Source of the DNA: Roseomonas sp.
GTDB lineage: Bacteria > Pseudomonadota > Alphaproteobacteria > Acetobacterales > Acetobacteraceae
NCBI GenBank assembly: GCA_031180725.1
Contig: JAPSLO010000001.1
Span: 827,573 to 891,572, forward strand
Direction of reading: 5' to 3'
DNA length: 64,000 nucleotides
Shown here: in pieces, positions 37,169-48,537 of the stretch
Numbering within the stretch: position 1 is the first letter of the stretch
Layout of the letters: each line of letters opens with the position of its first letter
Translations under genes and position numbers: made by a program
Notes under the pieces: model-generated
The model's input: only the letters and a program-made list of their open reading frames with translations
What the model was told of the DNA's origin: nothing
The model's database searches: none

Positions 37169-38170
37169 ATGGAAGGTTTCCTCGCCACCCCCGTCGGTCA
37201 GCTGGCGCTGACTGTCGCGCAGGCGATGGCGCTGCTGGTGCCGCTGCTGATCGGCGTGGCCTATCTCACCTGGGCCGAGCGCAAGGTCCTTGCGGCGATG
37301 CAGATGCGCAAGGGACCGAATGTGGTCGGCCCCTTCGGCCTGCTGCAGCCCTTTGCCGACGCGCTGAAGATGCTGATGAAGGAAACGATCATCCCCGCCG
37401 GGGCCAGCCGCGTGCTGTTCATCCTGGCGCCGATGATCACCTTCATGCTGGCGATGCTCGCCTGGGCGGTCATCCCGGTGAATGATGGCTGGGCGATCGC
37501 CGACATCAATGTCGGCATTCTCTACCTCTTCGCCATCAGCTCGCTCGGCGTTTACGGCATCATCATCGCCGGCTGGGCATCCAACTCGAAATACGCCTTC
37601 CTCGGCGCGCTGCGCAGCGCGGCGCAGATGGTCAGCTACGAAGTCAGCATGGGCTTCGTGATCGTCACTGTGCTCATGTGCGTCGGCAGCCTGAACCTCA
37701 GTGAGATCGTGCGGGCGCAGGAGAACCTCTGGTTCATCGTGCCACTCTTCCCGATGTTCGTGATCATGTTCATCTCGGCCCTGGCCGAGACGAACCGCGC
37801 CCCCTTCGACCTGCCGGAAGGCGAGTCGGAGCTCGTGGCCGGGTTCTTCGTGGAATACAGCTCGATGTCCTTCGCGCTGTTCTTCCTCGGCGAATACGCG
37901 AACATGATCCTGATGAGCGCCCTCATCACCATCCTGTTCCTGGGCGGCTGGTACGGGCCTTTCGGCCTGTTCCCCGCACTCGGGCCGCTGTGGTTCGCGT
38001 TCAAGATCTGCCTCTGCCTGTTTGTCTTCATCTGGGTGCGCGCCACCTTCCCGCGCTACCGCTACGACCAGCTCATGCGGCTGGGTTGGAAGGTGTTCCT
38101 GCCGTTCAGCCTCGTCTGGCTGGTGATCACCGCCGCAGCGCTCAAGCTGTTCGGCTGGCTGCCGGCCTGA
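37169..38170 (+). CDS. nuoH: NADH-quinone oxidoreductase subunit H
   Basis: 333 aa from the ATG at 37169, 7 bases after the nuoG stop. A membrane subunit with about eight helices that forms the floor of the quinone tunnel (ND1). Conserved loops: [20 protein letters not shown] near residue 30, [20 protein letters not shown], then [20 protein letters not shown] with the key acidic residues, and [18 protein letters not shown] near the end. Confidence 0.97.
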   Translation: MEGFLATPVGQLALTVAQAMALLVPLLIGVAYLTWAERKVLAAMQMRKGPNVVGPFGLLQPFADALKMLMKETIIPAGASRVLFILAPMITFMLAMLAWAVIPVNDGWAIADINVGILYLFAISSLGVYGIIIAGWASNSKYAFLGALRSAAQMVSYEVSMGFVIVTVLMCVGSLNLSEIVRAQENLWFIVPLFPMFVIMFISALAETNRAPFDLPEGESELVAGFFVEYSSMSFALFFLGEYANMILMSALITILFLGGWYGPFGLFPALGPLWFAFKICLCLFVFIWVRATFPRYRYDQLMRLGWKVFLPFSLVWLVITAAALKLFGWLPA

Positions 38171-38190
38171 CGGGAGGGGACCAGACGCCC

Positions 38191-38682
38191 ATGGCAATCG
38201 CCCTCGACCGCCTCGCCCGCAGTTTCCTCTTGACGGAGCTCGTCTCCGGCATGGCGCTGACGCTGCGCCAGTTCTTCCGCCCCAAGGCGACCATCAGCTA
38301 CCCGTACGAAAAGGCGCCGTTGTCGCCCCGCTTCAAGGGCGAGCACGGACTGCGCCGCTACCCGAACGGGGAGGAGCGCTGCATCGCCTGCAAGCTCTGC
38401 GAGGCGATCTGCCCCGCGCTGGCCATCACCATCGAAGCCGAGCCGCGCGAGGACGGGTCCCGCCGCACCACACGCTACGACATCGACATGACCAAGTGCA
38501 TCTACTGCGGCATGTGCGAGGAAGCCTGCCCGGTGGACGCGATCGTCGAGGGCCCGAACCTGGAGTTCGCGACCGAGACGCGCGAGGAGCTGATCTACAA
38601 CAAGGAGCGCCTGCTGGATAACGGCGACCGGTGGGAGCCGGTGCTGGCCAAGCGGCTCGAGCTGGACGCGCCCTACCGATGA
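38191..38682 (+). CDS. nuoI: NADH-quinone oxidoreductase subunit I
   Basis: 163 aa from the ATG at 38191, with GGGAGGGGA upstream; the open frame before that overlaps nuoH and is not coding. Two classic [4Fe-4S] motifs, [12 protein letters not shown] and [12 protein letters not shown], bind clusters N6a and N6b, which relay electrons to NuoB. N-terminal helix [17 protein letters not shown] lies on the membrane. The stop overlaps the start of nuoJ (ATGA). Confidence 0.97.
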   Translation: MAIALDRLARSFLLTELVSGMALTLRQFFRPKATISYPYEKAPLSPRFKGEHGLRRYPNGEERCIACKLCEAICPALAITIEAEPREDGSRRTTRYDIDMTKCIYCGMCEEACPVDAIVEGPNLEFATETREELIYNKERLLDNGDRWEPVLAKRLELDAPYR

Positions 38683-39368
38683 TCGCCGCTGCCGCCTTCT
38701 ACCTCTTCGCCGCGGTGCTGATTGCCTCGGCGGTGATGGTGGTCACCAGTCGCAACCCGGTTCACAGCGTGCTGTTCCTGATCCTCGGCTTCTTCAACGC
38801 CGCGGCGCTGTTCCTGATTGCCGGGGCCGAATTCCTGGCGATGATCCTGGTCATCGTCTATGTCGGCGCAGTTGCCGTGCTGTTCCTTTTCGTGGTGATG
38901 ATGCTGGATGTGGACTTTGCGCAGCTGCGCGAAGGCTTCCAGCGCTATGCCCCGGTAGGTGGCGTGATCGGCGCCATCCTGCTGCTGGAACTGGTACTGA
39001 TCTTCGGTACCTGGCAGTTCGCGGCGGATGCCGAAGGGCTGCGGTTGGCGCCGATGCCGGAGGGTGTCGAGAATACACGCGCGCTGGCCCGCGTGCTCTA
39101 CACCGACCATGTCTGGCTATTCCAGATCGCCGGTCTGATCCTGCTGGTGGCGATGATCGGCGCCATCGTGCTGACGCTGCGGGGCAAGACCACCACGAAG
39201 CGGCAGGACATTGGGCGGCAGATCGCGCGCAGCGGCAGCGTGCAGCTACGCCAGGTGCCGCTCGGCGCTGGCCTAGGCCAGATTGGCATAGAGCGGCCGC
39301 CGGTGGAGCCGCCAGCCGGCGAGAAGCCGAAGCAGGTCGAGCACCATGGCCATGGGGGACACCACTGA
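38679..39368 (+). CDS. nuoJ: NADH-quinone oxidoreductase subunit J
   Basis: 229 aa, membrane-arm subunit equivalent to ND6. Five helices, among them [19 protein letters not shown] at the start and the conserved third helix [20 protein letters not shown], which holds the pi-bulge. A long polar C-terminal tail (after [11 protein letters not shown]), ending in a His-rich stretch, exceeds the E. coli length (184 aa). Overlaps nuoI by four bases and nuoK by one. Confidence 0.96.
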   Translation: MIAAAAFYLFAAVLIASAVMVVTSRNPVHSVLFLILGFFNAAALFLIAGAEFLAMILVIVYVGAVAVLFLFVVMMLDVDFAQLREGFQRYAPVGGVIGAILLLELVLIFGTWQFAADAEGLRLAPMPEGVENTRALARVLYTDHVWLFQIAGLILLVAMIGAIVLTLRGKTTTKRQDIGRQIARSGSVQLRQVPLGAGLGQIGIERPPVEPPAGEKPKQVEHHGHGGHH

Positions 39369-39679
39369 TGCTGGCCGTCGGCCTTGCGCACTACCTCACG
39401 GTGGGCGCCATCCTCTTCACGCTGGGCCTGCTCGGCATCTTCCTGAACCGGAAGAACATCATCGTCATCCTGATGTCGATCGAGCTGATCCTGCTCTCGG
39501 TCAGCCTGAACCTGGTGGCCTTCTCCGCCCGGCTCGGGGACCTCACGGGTCAGGTTTTCTCGATGCTCATCCTGACCGTCGCGGCCGCTGAGGCGGCGAT
39601 CGGGCTGGCCATCGTGGTCATCTACTTCCGCAACCGCGGCACGATCGAGGTGGAGGACATCTCCACCCTGAAGGGCTAG
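39368..39679 (+). CDS. nuoK: NADH-quinone oxidoreductase subunit K
   Basis: 103 aa, equivalent to ND4L. Three helices with the two conserved membrane glutamates: [18 protein letters not shown] and [15 protein letters not shown]. They form part of the charged axis for proton pumping. Its ATG shares one base with the nuoJ stop (TGATG). Confidence 0.97.
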   Translation: MLAVGLAHYLTVGAILFTLGLLGIFLNRKNIIVILMSIELILLSVSLNLVAFSARLGDLTGQVFSMLILTVAAAEAAIGLAIVVIYFRNRGTIEVEDISTLKG

Positions 39680-39682
39680 GCG

Positions 39683-41596
39683 ATGTACGTCGGTGCCGTC
39701 TTCTTTCCCCTGCTGGGTGCCTGCCTTGCGGGGTTCCTGGGCCGCTGGCTCGGTGAGAAGGCCTCCCAGTGGGTGACCGTGCTCTGCATGGCTCTGGCCG
39801 CGGCCTGCGGCCTGGGCGCTTTTGCAGAGGTCGCGCTCGGTTCCGCTCCTGGCGTCGTTCCCATCCTCACTTTCCTGGATGTCGGCGGGTTCGAGGTGGA
39901 ATGGGCGCTGCGCTACGATACGCTCAGCGTGGTGATGGTGGCGATGGTGACCTTCATCTCCACCCTCATCCATCTCTACAGCGTCGGCTACATGTCGCAT
40001 GACGCGACGATTCCGCGCTTCTTCGCCTATCTGTCGCTGTTCACCTTCATGATGCTGATGCTGGTGACGGCGGATAACCTGGTGCAACTCTTCTTCGGTT
40101 GGGAAGGCGTTGGCCTCGCGAGCTATCTGCTGATCGGCTACTGGTACGAGCGCGAGAGCGCGAACCGCGCGGCGATGAAGGCCTTCATCGTCAACCGCGT
40201 CGGCGACCTGTTCTTCATGCTAGGCATGGCTCTCACCTTCTGGACCTTCCAGTCGGTCCAGTTCGACGCGATTTTTGACAGCGTGTCGCAGGCACAGAAC
40301 GTGCAATTCCTGGGTATGCCGGCCCTGGAAGTCATCGGCGTGCTGCTGTTCCTCGGCGCCTGCGGCAAGTCGGCGCAGCTCGGCCTGCACACCTGGCTGC
40401 CGGATGCGATGGAGGGCCCGACGCCGGTCTCGGCGCTGATCCATGCCGCCACCATGGTGACAGCAGGTGTCTTCCTGATGGCGCGCATGTCGCCGCTGAT
40501 GGAATATGCGCCCGTGGCGCTCGCCATCGTCACCATCGTGGGCGCGGCCACCTGCTTCTTCGCCGCGACGATCGGCTGCGTGCAGAACGACATCAAGCGG
40601 ATCATCGCCTATTCCACCTGCTCGCAGCTCGGTTACATGTTCTTTGCGGCCGGGGTGGGCGTGTATCAGGCAGCGATCTTCCACCTCTTCACCCACGCCT
40701 TCTTCAAGGCGCTGCTGTTCCTGGGCGCCGGCTCGGTCATCCACGCGATGTCGGATGAGCAGGACATCCGGAAGATGGGCGGTATCTGGAAGAAGATCCC
40801 GGTCACCTACCTCGTAATGTGGATCGGCAGCCTGGCGCTTGCTGGCGTGCCGATCTTCGCGGGTTACTACTCGAAGGACATGGTGCTGGAAGTCGCCTAT
40901 GCGGCGCACACGCCGCAGGGCATGTTCGCCTTCATCCTTGGCCTCGCCGCGGCCTTCCTGACCGCCTTCTACTCCTGGCGCCTGCTGATCCTCACCTTCC
41001 ATGGCGCTCCGCGCGCGGACCATCACACGATGGAACACGTGCACGAAAGCCCGGCGGTGATGCTTATCCCACTGCTGGTCCTGGCGGTCGGCGCCGTCAC
41101 CGCGGGCTTCGTCTTCTACCCCCTCTTCGTGGGCGAGGCGCAGCTGGAATTCTGGAACGGCTCCATCCACACGGCCGAGCACAACGAGGTGCTGGAACAT
41201 GCGCACCATGTGCCCGCCTGGGTGCCACTGGCGCCGACGGTGGTGGGCATTTCCGGCATTGTGCTGGCCTATCTGCTCTACATGGCCCTCCCGGCGCTTC
41301 CCGGGCGGATCGCCGGGGCAGTGCCGGGGCTGTACCGCTTCCTCCTCAACAAGTGGTATTTCGACGAACTCTATGACCGGATCTTCGTGCAGCCCGCGCG
41401 GGTGCTGGCCCGCGTGTTCTGGAAGACCGGCGATGCGCGCATCATCGACGGCGTGCCCAACGGTGCCGCGGACCTTGCGGTTCAGGCCGCGCGGGGCGCG
41501 GTGCGCATCCAGACCGGACGGGTCGCGAACTACGCCTTCGCGATGATCATCGGCCTTGTCCTCTTCGTCACCCTGCTCCTCTACGGTGCCCGATGA
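39683..41596 (+). CDS. nuoL: NADH-quinone oxidoreductase subunit L
   Basis: 637 aa, the distal antiporter-like subunit (ND5) with about 15-16 helices and the long lateral helix at the C-terminus. Proton-channel motifs: [19 protein letters not shown] with its conserved Glu, [21 protein letters not shown], and the Lys-bearing [18 protein letters not shown] followed by [20 protein letters not shown]. The C-terminal [17 protein letters not shown] and final helix [13 protein letters not shown] are standard. It overlaps nuoM by four bases. Confidence 0.97.
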   Translation: MYVGAVFFPLLGACLAGFLGRWLGEKASQWVTVLCMALAAACGLGAFAEVALGSAPGVVPILTFLDVGGFEVEWALRYDTLSVVMVAMVTFISTLIHLYSVGYMSHDATIPRFFAYLSLFTFMMLMLVTADNLVQLFFGWEGVGLASYLLIGYWYERESANRAAMKAFIVNRVGDLFFMLGMALTFWTFQSVQFDAIFDSVSQAQNVQFLGMPALEVIGVLLFLGACGKSAQLGLHTWLPDAMEGPTPVSALIHAATMVTAGVFLMARMSPLMEYAPVALAIVTIVGAATCFFAATIGCVQNDIKRIIAYSTCSQLGYMFFAAGVGVYQAAIFHLFTHAFFKALLFLGAGSVIHAMSDEQDIRKMGGIWKKIPVTYLVMWIGSLALAGVPIFAGYYSKDMVLEVAYAAHTPQGMFAFILGLAAAFLTAFYSWRLLILTFHGAPRADHHTMEHVHESPAVMLIPLLVLAVGAVTAGFVFYPLFVGEAQLEFWNGSIHTAEHNEVLEHAHHVPAWVPLAPTVVGISGIVLAYLLYMALPALPGRIAGAVPGLYRFLLNKWYFDELYDRIFVQPARVLARVFWKTGDARIIDGVPNGAADLAVQAARGAVRIQTGRVANYAFAMIIGLVLFVTLLLYGAR

Positions 41597-43104
41597 ACGC
41601 CGCCGGCTTCCCGCTCCTCAGCCTGATCACCTTCCTGCCGCTGGCGGGCGCCTTCGTCATTCTCACTATCCGGGGCGAGGAAGCGGTGCTGGCCCGCAAC
41701 GCGCGCTGGACGGCGCTGTGGACCAGCCTCATCAACCTGGCGCTGTCGCTCATCCTCTGGGTGCGTTTTGACACCGCAAGCGCGGACTTCCAGTTCGTGG
41801 AGCGGCTGGACTGGCTGCCGGAGTTCGGCGTCAGCTACCGTATGGGCGTGGATGGCATTTCGGTGCTGTTCGTCCTGCTCTCTACCCTGCTGACGCCGAT
41901 CTGCATCGCGGCGTCCTGGGAAAGCGTGGAAAGCCGGGTGCGCGAGTACATGGTCGCCTTCCTCGTGCTGGAAAGCATGATGGTGGGCATGTTCTGCGCA
42001 CTGGACTTTGTGCTGTTCTACATCTTCTTCGAAGCCGTACTGATCCCGATGTTCCTCATCATCGGTGTCTGGGGTGGCGCGCGGCGCGTCTATGCCGCCT
42101 TCAAGTTCTTCCTCTACACCCTCGCCGGCTCCCTGCTGATGCTGCTGGCGCTTCTGGCCATGTGGTTCCATGCCGGCACCACCGACATTCCGACGCTGAT
42201 GGAGACCGCCTTCCCGCGCGGGATGCAGTACTGGCTGTTCATCGCCTTTTTCGTCAGCTTCGCGGTGAAGGTGCCGATGTGGCCGGTGCACACCTGGCTA
42301 CCGGATGCGCATGTGGAAGCGCCAACCGCGGGCTCCGTCATCCTGGCGGGCGTGCTGCTGAAGATGGGGGCCTATGGCTTCCTGCGCTTCTCGCTGCCGA
42401 TGCTGCCCTTCGCCAGCCAGGATTTCGCGCCGCTCATCTTCGCGCTCTCGGTCGTCGCGGTCGTCTACACCTCCCTCGTGGCTCTCGCGCAGGAGGACAT
42501 GAAGAAGCTGATCGCCTATTCCTCGGTTGCCCATATGGGCATCGTGACGCTCGGCATCTTCACCTTCACCCATCAGGGCCTCTCTGGCGCGCTCTTCACC
42601 ATGTTGAGCCATGGCATCGTCTCCGGCGCGCTCTTTCTCTGCGTCGGCGTGCTGTACGACCGTGTCCATTCGCGAGAGATCCTGCGCTACGGCGGCGTCG
42701 CGAAGATCATGCCGGCCTACGCCGTGGTTTTCATGCTGTTCACCATGGCCTCCGTCGCCCTCCCGGGCACGGCCGGCTTCCCGGGTGAGTTGCTGGTGAT
42801 CGTGGGTGCCTTCCAGGTGAACCCCTGGGTCGCCCTCGGCGGTGCCATGGGCATGATCCTTGGCGCGGCCTACATGCTCTACCTCTACCGCCGCGTCATT
42901 TTCGGGAAGATCACGCGCGAGGATCTGCGCGCGCTGCTCGACCTCTCCCCACGGGAGATGGCGGTCTTCGCGCCGCTGGTCCTGCTGACGCTTTGGATGG
43001 GGGTCTATCCGACCTCCTTCATCTCCTTCTTCGAGGCGAGCGTCGCCGCCCTTGTCTCGCGGCATGAAGCCGCGATCGGGGCTGCGCGCCTGGCCGGGAT
43101 GTGA
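41593..43104 (+). CDS. nuoM: NADH-quinone oxidoreductase subunit M
   Basis: 503 aa antiporter-like subunit (ND4) with about 14 helices. Key features: [20 protein letters not shown] with the membrane Glu, [39 protein letters not shown] and [17 protein letters not shown], which carry the lysines of the proton path, then [20 protein letters not shown]. Starts with ATG overlapping the nuoL stop and ends overlapping the nuoN GTG. Confidence 0.97.
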   Translation: MNAAGFPLLSLITFLPLAGAFVILTIRGEEAVLARNARWTALWTSLINLALSLILWVRFDTASADFQFVERLDWLPEFGVSYRMGVDGISVLFVLLSTLLTPICIAASWESVESRVREYMVAFLVLESMMVGMFCALDFVLFYIFFEAVLIPMFLIIGVWGGARRVYAAFKFFLYTLAGSLLMLLALLAMWFHAGTTDIPTLMETAFPRGMQYWLFIAFFVSFAVKVPMWPVHTWLPDAHVEAPTAGSVILAGVLLKMGAYGFLRFSLPMLPFASQDFAPLIFALSVVAVVYTSLVALAQEDMKKLIAYSSVAHMGIVTLGIFTFTHQGLSGALFTMLSHGIVSGALFLCVGVLYDRVHSREILRYGGVAKIMPAYAVVFMLFTMASVALPGTAGFPGELLVIVGAFQVNPWVALGGAMGMILGAAYMLYLYRRVIFGKITREDLRALLDLSPREMAVFAPLVLLTLWMGVYPTSFISFFEASVAALVSRHEAAIGAARLAGM

Positions 43105-44531
43105 CCGCCGTGATGAACTGGACGCTCGCCCTGCCGGAGATCGCACTCGCGCTCGCCGGCCTTGTCATCCTGCTGGTCGGGGTCGTCCCGAAGAGGGAGA
43201 CCTTCTTCCCCGTTTCTATGGGCGTGATCGGCGCGCTGGTCATCGCGGCCGTGCTCGTGCTCGGGCAGGGCGAGGGCACGGCCTTTGTCGGCCAGTATGT
43301 CTCCGACGCCTTCAGCCGCTTCGCCAAGGTGCTGATCCTTCTCGGCGCCGCCCTGACGCTCCTGCTCTCGCTGGATTGGAATGTGAAGCAGGGGCTCGGC
43401 CGTTTTGAATACGCCGTGCTGATGCTCTTCTCCACCGTGGGCATGATGGTCATGGTCTCGGCCAACGACCTGATGACGCTCTATGTAGGGCTCGAGCTGC
43501 TCTCCCTCTCGCTCTACGTCATCGCGGCCTTCGACCGTGACAATGCGCGCAGCGCGGAGGCAGGGCTGAAGTATTTCGTGCTCGGCGCGCTGGCCTCCGG
43601 CCTGCTGCTCTACGGCGCCTCGCTGGTCTATGGCTTCGCAGGGACGACAAATTTCGATCGGCTGGCGGATGCGCTTTCCATGGGCGGCGCCGGTACCGGC
43701 GTAGTGGTCGGGCTGGTCTTTGTTCTCGCGGGCCTCGCCTTCAAGATCTCCGCCGTGCCCTTCCACATGTGGACGCCGGACGTCTATGAGGGCGCGCCGA
43801 CCCCGGTCACCGCTTTCTTTGCCACCGCGCCGAAGGTCGCGGCCATCGCGCTGCTGATGCGCGTGCTGGCCGGGCCGTTCGGGGACCTTGCGGCGCAGTG
43901 GGGGCAGGTGATCTGGGTCTGCTCGGTTGGTTCCATGATCCTCGGCGCCTTTGCCGCGCTGGGCCAGCGGAACATCAAGCGCCTGATGGCCTATTCCTCC
44001 ATCGGCCATGTCGGCTATGCGCTTATGGGCCTGACGGTGGCGGACGAGACCGGACTGCGCGGCGTGCTCGTCTACATGGCCATTTACGTCGTGATGAATA
44101 TCGGCACCTTCGCGGTGCTAGTGGCCATGCGCCGTAATGGTCGGGCGCTGGAAGGCATTGACGACCTGGCCGGGCTCGGCCGCACGGATCCGGGCATGGC
44201 GCTGTGGATGGCGATCTTCATGTTCTCCATGGCCGGCATCCCGCCGCTCGCCGGCTTTTTCGGCAAGCTTTACGTCTTCCTCGCCGCCGTCCAGGCAGGA
44301 TACTGGGTTCTGGCCGCAGTGGGCGTGGTCACCAGCGTGGTGGCCAGCTTCTATTATCTGCGCATCGTGAAGGTGATGTATTTCGACGCGCCCGAAGGCG
44401 CCCTGGATGCACGCCCGGCAGGCCTAACGGTGGTGATGGCAGCGAGTGGCTTGGCCACGCTGCTGTTCTTCCTGTTTCCGGCCGCGGTCATCCAGGCTGC
44501 ACAAGTGGCCGTCTCCGCGCTGGCAGGGTGA
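43101..44531 (+). CDS. nuoN: NADH-quinone oxidoreductase subunit N
   Basis: 476 aa antiporter-like subunit (ND2), the last gene of the operon. Starts with GTG overlapping the nuoM stop (GTGA); an ATG four codons later is an alternative. Motifs: [18 protein letters not shown] with the Glu, [19 protein letters not shown], and [20 protein letters not shown] with the Lys. C-terminal helices include [20 protein letters not shown]. All fourteen genes are now present in order with no extra reading frame between them. Confidence 0.97.
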   Translation: MTAVMNWTLALPEIALALAGLVILLVGVVPKRETFFPVSMGVIGALVIAAVLVLGQGEGTAFVGQYVSDAFSRFAKVLILLGAALTLLLSLDWNVKQGLGRFEYAVLMLFSTVGMMVMVSANDLMTLYVGLELLSLSLYVIAAFDRDNARSAEAGLKYFVLGALASGLLLYGASLVYGFAGTTNFDRLADALSMGGAGTGVVVGLVFVLAGLAFKISAVPFHMWTPDVYEGAPTPVTAFFATAPKVAAIALLMRVLAGPFGDLAAQWGQVIWVCSVGSMILGAFAALGQRNIKRLMAYSSIGHVGYALMGLTVADETGLRGVLVYMAIYVVMNIGTFAVLVAMRRNGRALEGIDDLAGLGRTDPGMALWMAIFMFSMAGIPPLAGFFGKLYVFLAAVQAGYWVLAAVGVVTSVVASFYYLRIVKVMYFDAPEGALDARPAGLTVVMAASGLATLLFFLFPAAVIQAAQVAVSALAG

Positions 44532-44591
44532 CGTGAGGGCAAGGCTGCGCCGGCACGGCCCACCGGCCGGGGCCGCGCAGACTTCGCGCAG

Positions 44592-45329
44592 ATGAGCGCG
44601 GTTCCGCCGGGCTGGCGCCTCCGCATCGAGGAGAGCCTGCCATCCACCTCCGACCTGCTGCTTCGCTTGGCCGCGGCGAGCGAGCCGGAAAGGCTGGCGA
44701 TCCTTGCGCGGCGGCAGACGGCGGGGCGCGGGCGCGATGGCCGAACTTGGCAAAGCCCCGCGGGCAATCTCTACCTGTCGCTGCTGCTGCGTCCGGAGGC
44801 AGCGGCGCGCGACCTGCCAGCTTGGTCGCTGCTCGGCGCACTTGCCCTGCGTGACGCGCTGGCGCCCACCCTGCGGGATCCGCGGGCCCTACGCCTGAAA
44901 TGGCCGAACGACCTCCTGCTGCATGGCGCCAAGCTCGCCGGCATCCTCTGCGAGGCTTCGGCAGGGCAGGGGGAGCAGATCGAGTGGCTGGTGATCGGCT
45001 TCGGCGCCAATCTGACGGTGGCGCCACCGCTACCGGACCGGCCCAGCGCCTGCCTGGCTGATCACGGCACGACCCCGGCACCGGAAGCCGTGGCGGCGCT
45101 TTTGCTTGCTGAGGTGGATGGCTGGCGCCGCCGTCTGGAGCGGGACGGGATCGAGCCTCTGGTCGCCGCCTGGATGACCCATGGCCCGGATCCCGGCGCA
45201 TGGTTGACGTTGCGCGGTGCCGCGGGCGAAACCAGCGGTTGTTACAGGGGTCTTGATTCCGATGGAGCCCTGTTGCTCGAAACGAATGGCCGCATCCGGC
45301 GCTTCGCGTCCGGCGAGATCGCCGCCTGA
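44592..45329 (+). CDS. birA: Biotin--[acetyl-CoA-carboxylase] ligase
   Basis: 245 aa, the short type without the N-terminal DNA-binding domain of E. coli BirA, so it is an enzyme and not a repressor. Biotinyl-AMP motif [20 protein letters not shown] near residue 45, then [20 protein letters not shown] and VIGFGANLT. It attaches biotin to the carrier domain of acetyl-CoA carboxylase. It follows nuoN after 60 bases that contain a GC hairpin (44545-44580, outer stem CTGCGC/GCGCAG) and lies just upstream of coaX, an order common in this group. Confidence 0.93.
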   Translation: MSAVPPGWRLRIEESLPSTSDLLLRLAAASEPERLAILARRQTAGRGRDGRTWQSPAGNLYLSLLLRPEAAARDLPAWSLLGALALRDALAPTLRDPRALRLKWPNDLLLHGAKLAGILCEASAGQGEQIEWLVIGFGANLTVAPPLPDRPSACLADHGTTPAPEAVAALLLAEVDGWRRRLERDGIEPLVAAWMTHGPDPGAWLTLRGAAGETSGCYRGLDSDGALLLETNGRIRRFASGEIAA

Positions 45330-45361
45330 GCGACTGGATCGGCGAGGGGAAGCGGGACGCC

Positions 45362-46183
45362 ATGCTGCTGGCGGTGGATGCGGGCAACACCAACATCGTT
45401 TTCGCCGTGCATGACGGCACGGAATGGCGCGGCCGGTGGCGCGTCCGCACCGATGCCGAACGCACCTCGGACGAGTATGCCGTCTGGCTCCTGGCGTTGC
45501 TGCAGCATTCGGGCCTGAAGCCCACGGACATCACGCGCGCGGTGATCGGCACCGTCGTGCCGGCCGCCCTCTACAACCTCCGCCGGCTCTGCCGCGAATG
45601 GTTCCTGGCCGAGCCTTTGGTGGCCCGCGCTAACCTGAACTGGGGTTTCGACATCCGGGTGGATGCGCCGCATGAGGTGGGCGCCGACCGTTTGCTGAAC
45701 GCCCTGGCCGCGCATCATCGCTACCGTGGCCCACTGGTGGTGATCGATTTCGGCACCGCCACCACCTTCGACGTCGTGGCAAAGGATGGGGCCTATCTCG
45801 GCGGGGTCATCGCGCCGGGCATCAACCTTTCAATCGAGGCGCTGCACCGCGCCGCGGCCCGGCTTCCGCGCATCGGCATTGGGCGGCCGCAATCTGTCAT
45901 CGGGCGGAACACGGTGGCCGCCATGCAGTCCGGCATCTATTGGGGCTATGTCGGACTCATCGAGGGAATTGTCGGCCGCATTCGCAGCGAGCATGACGAG
46001 GCCGGGCAGGGGCCCCTGAAGGTGATCGCGACCGGCGGCCTGGCACCTCTTTTCGCCGAAGGCACGACCGTGATCGAAACCACGGATCCAGACACTACGC
46101 TGGACGGGCTTCGGCTGTTGGCGGAGCGGAACCCCACCCCCACATTGGTGCGTAATCCCCGACGCGATGACAACCTCGCCTGA
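45362..46183 (+). CDS. coaX: Type III pantothenate kinase
   Basis: 273 aa. ASKHA-fold kinase for the first step of coenzyme A synthesis. Motifs: [18 protein letters not shown] (phosphate-1 loop with the catalytic Asp), [30 protein letters not shown] and [15 protein letters not shown]. Type III enzymes need a monovalent cation and are not feedback-inhibited by CoA. Lies 32 bases after birA and upstream of the RNase J gene, most likely in one transcript. Confidence 0.95.
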   Translation: MLLAVDAGNTNIVFAVHDGTEWRGRWRVRTDAERTSDEYAVWLLALLQHSGLKPTDITRAVIGTVVPAALYNLRRLCREWFLAEPLVARANLNWGFDIRVDAPHEVGADRLLNALAAHHRYRGPLVVIDFGTATTFDVVAKDGAYLGGVIAPGINLSIEALHRAAARLPRIGIGRPQSVIGRNTVAAMQSGIYWGYVGLIEGIVGRIRSEHDEAGQGPLKVIATGGLAPLFAEGTTVIETTDPDTTLDGLRLLAERNPTPTLVRNPRRDDNLA

Positions 46184-46234
46184 GACCTCAGCTTCACGAC
46201 ACGTGTTTCGAACCGAACCCATACTGGAAGAACA

Positions 46235-47872
46235 ATGACAGGAGACCTGGCCTTCATCCCGCTCGGCGGGACGGGGGAGATCGGCCTCAACCTCAACGTC
46301 TATCGCTGCGATGGCCATCTGCTGGCGGTGGATTGTGGCCTTGGCTTCGGCGGTCCGGAACATCCGGAGGTGGACGTGCTGGTGCCGGACCCGACCTGGC
46401 TGGCAGCGCGCCGTGACCGGCTTCTCGGCTTGGTGATCACTCATGCGCATGAAGACCATGTGGGGGCGGTCGCGCATCTCTGGCCGCAATTCCGCTGCCC
46501 CATTTACGCCAGCCCTTTTGTCTCCGCCGTGCTGCGGCGCAAGCTGGGCGAGGCGGGGCTGCTGGGCCAGGCGGAGATCATCACCTTGCCTCTCAGCGGC
46601 CGCTGGAAGCTCGGGCCCTTCGACCTGCAGTTCCTACGCGTGGCGCATTCCATCCCGGAAGCCCAGGCGCTGGCGCTGCGCACACCCTATGGCACGGTGC
46701 TGCATACCGGGGACTGGAAGCTGGACCCGCAGCCTCTGATCGGCCCGCCGACGGACGAGGCCGCCTTCGCGCGGCTGGGCGAGGAGGGTGTCCTCGCCAT
46801 GGTCTGCGACAGCACCAATGCCCTTGTCGAAGGGCATTCGGGCAGCGAGGCCGAGGTGCGGCGCAACCTCGCGGTCATCATGCGCAAGCTGAAGGGTCGT
46901 GTGGCCGTGACCTGCTTCGCCACCAACCTCGCTCGGGTGGAAAGCATCGCCATCGCGGCCCGCGCCGCGGGGCGAGAGGTCGCGCTGTTCGGCCGCAGCC
47001 TGCGCAATGCGGAAGCTGCGGCGCGCGAATGCGGGTATCTCTCGGAGCTGCCGCCTTTCCTGACGGAGGAAGAAGCGGCGGATGTCCCAGACAGCAAGCT
47101 CGCCATCATCTGCACCGGCAGTCAGGGCGAGCCGCGCAGCGCCATGGCCAAGATCGCGGCCGACACCCATCCCCATATCTCGCTAGGCGAGGGGGATACG
47201 GTGATCTTCTCCTCCCGCATGATCCCGGGGAATGAGCGTGCCATCCTGCGCGTCCAGGACGAGTTGAGCCGTGCGGGCGTGGAGGTAATGACGGCTGACG
47301 ACCACATGGTGCATGTCTCCGGCCACCCGGCCCGGGACGAGCTGAAGCGGCTGTACCAGCTGGTGAAGCCGAAATACTGCGTGCCCGTGCACGGCGAATG
47401 GCGGCACATGAATGAGCACGCCAATCTGGCCGAAAGCCTGGGCTGCGAAGCCTATGTCATCGACGATGGCGACGTGCTGAAGCTGGGCCCCGGCAAGCCG
47501 GACATCGTGGAATCCGTTCCAGTCGGCCGCCTGGCCGTGGATGGCGATCGGCTGCTGCCGCTGGATGGCGATGTATTGGCGGCGCGCAAGAGGATGCTGT
47601 TCAACGGCGTGGTCGTCGCCTCCCTGGCGGTGGACGCGCAAGGCAGGGTACTGGGCCAGCCGCAAATCTCCGCCCCGGGCCTGTTCGACGGGACGGACGA
47701 TCAGCCTGCCCAGATCGCCGCTGACCTGGCGCGCGCCCTGGTGGACCTGCCCGCCCCGCTGCGGCGCGAGGATGGCGTGCTGCGGGAGACGGCACGGACC
47801 GCCGTGCGTCGGGCCGTTGGCCGGCGGCTGCGCAAGCGTCCGACGGTGGAGGTGCACCTGCTGCGGGTCTGA
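46235..47872 (+). CDS. rnj: Ribonuclease J
   Basis: 545 aa metallo-beta-lactamase/beta-CASP nuclease that matures and degrades RNA, with 5'-exonuclease and endonuclease activity in the family. Metal site HAHEDHVGAVAHLW near residue 70, the further His in LHTGDWKLDP, CDSTNALVEGHSGSE in the beta-CASP entry, then SSRMIPGNERA, VSGHPARDELK and VPVHGEWRHMNEHA. The C-terminal domain is present but short. Alphaproteobacteria often use RNase J together with RNase E. The start has no strong ribosome site (TGGAAGAACA). Confidence 0.95.
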   Translation: MTGDLAFIPLGGTGEIGLNLNVYRCDGHLLAVDCGLGFGGPEHPEVDVLVPDPTWLAARRDRLLGLVITHAHEDHVGAVAHLWPQFRCPIYASPFVSAVLRRKLGEAGLLGQAEIITLPLSGRWKLGPFDLQFLRVAHSIPEAQALALRTPYGTVLHTGDWKLDPQPLIGPPTDEAAFARLGEEGVLAMVCDSTNALVEGHSGSEAEVRRNLAVIMRKLKGRVAVTCFATNLARVESIAIAARAAGREVALFGRSLRNAEAAARECGYLSELPPFLTEEEAADVPDSKLAIICTGSQGEPRSAMAKIAADTHPHISLGEGDTVIFSSRMIPGNERAILRVQDELSRAGVEVMTADDHMVHVSGHPARDELKRLYQLVKPKYCVPVHGEWRHMNEHANLAESLGCEAYVIDDGDVLKLGPGKPDIVESVPVGRLAVDGDRLLPLDGDVLAARKRMLFNGVVVASLAVDAQGRVLGQPQISAPGLFDGTDDQPAQIAADLARALVDLPAPLRREDGVLRETARTAVRRAVGRRLRKRPTVEVHLLRV

Positions 47873-47902
47873 CGCGGCAGTCTCCGCAAACTCCACGGTG
47901 TG

Positions 47903-47923
47903 GGGCCCGGCTTGTGCGGGCCC
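47903..47923 (+). other. Hairpin between rnj and the DUF1467 gene
   Basis: A perfect 7-bp stem (GGGCCCG with CGGGCCC) and a 7-base loop, 30 bases after the rnj stop, within a longer GC-rich spacer. No T-run follows. Confidence 0.35.
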
Positions 47924-48015
47924 TCTCCACGCCGCTTCCGAAAGGGCGCAGACAGGCGCCCCTGGGCCACCGGCGCTCTCGCCCGGCCCGCGGCGGCAGG
48001 CAGGACATCATTGCC

Positions 48016-48318
48016 ATGGACCTTTTCACAGGCGTCGTCGTCTATCTGCTGATCTGGTGGACCGCGCTTTTCGCGGTGCTGCCGATTGGCACCAAGCCAT
48101 CCGCCGATCCCGATCCCGAGGCCGGCGGCTGGCGCGGCGCGCCGCAGAAGCCGCTGCTGCTGTGGAAGGTGATCGGCACCACGGTGTTGGCGACCGTGCT
48201 GTGGCTGGGCACTTATGCGCTGATCGAGTCGGACTGGATCAGCTTCCGGGAAGGGTGGTTCGCCTATGAGGGGCCGCAGGCTCCGGCACCTGCCCCTGGC
48301 ACCGGTGCACAAAATTAA
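48016..48318 (+). CDS. DUF1467 family small membrane protein
   Basis: 100 aa from the ATG at 48016; the frame is open upstream but without coding character. Two transmembrane helices: GVVVYLLIWWTALFAVLPIG near the start, and VIGTTVLATVLWLGTYALIE. Between them is a conserved polar loop with GTKPSADPDPEAGGWRGAPQ, the family mark. The function of DUF1467 is unknown; in many alphaproteobacteria the gene is found in this place between rnj and proS. The C-terminal tail is Pro/Ala-rich. Confidence 0.85.
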   Translation: MDLFTGVVVYLLIWWTALFAVLPIGTKPSADPDPEAGGWRGAPQKPLLLWKVIGTTVLATVLWLGTYALIESDWISFREGWFAYEGPQAPAPAPGTGAQN

Positions 48319-48375
48319 GGCGGCTGACCGTCTCCCCAACGGCTGCCGCCCACCGAATGCGCAGTTGAGGTCTGG

Positions 48376-48409
48376 AAGCCCGTTTTTTGGCTTTCCACGG
48401 CGGGCTTTT
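48376..48409 (+). terminator. Hairpin terminator after the DUF1467 gene
   Basis: A 7-bp stem (AAGCCCG with CGGGCTT) with an 18-base loop, ending in TTTT. It probably ends the birA-coaX-rnj-DUF1467 transcript. Confidence 0.55.
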
Positions 48410-48501
48410 CGATTGTGCCGCCTTCGCTCCCCACGCCATTATCTTTCCAGGGAGAGGTTGGTCCTCTCTCTGCCGTGTGACTGGCGTTTCCTCCCTAAAC
48501 T

Positions 48502-48537
48502 CGGGTCGTACCCTGACGGGTGCGACCCGTTTTTTTT
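48502..48537 (+). terminator. Strong rho-independent terminator
   Basis: A 12-bp stem with one G-T pair (arms CGGGTCGTACCC and GGGTGCGACCCG), the four-base loop TGAC, and eight T directly after it. This is the clearest intrinsic terminator in the window. It lies about 185 bases after the DUF1467 stop, further than expected, so it may end another, unseen transcript. Confidence 0.85.
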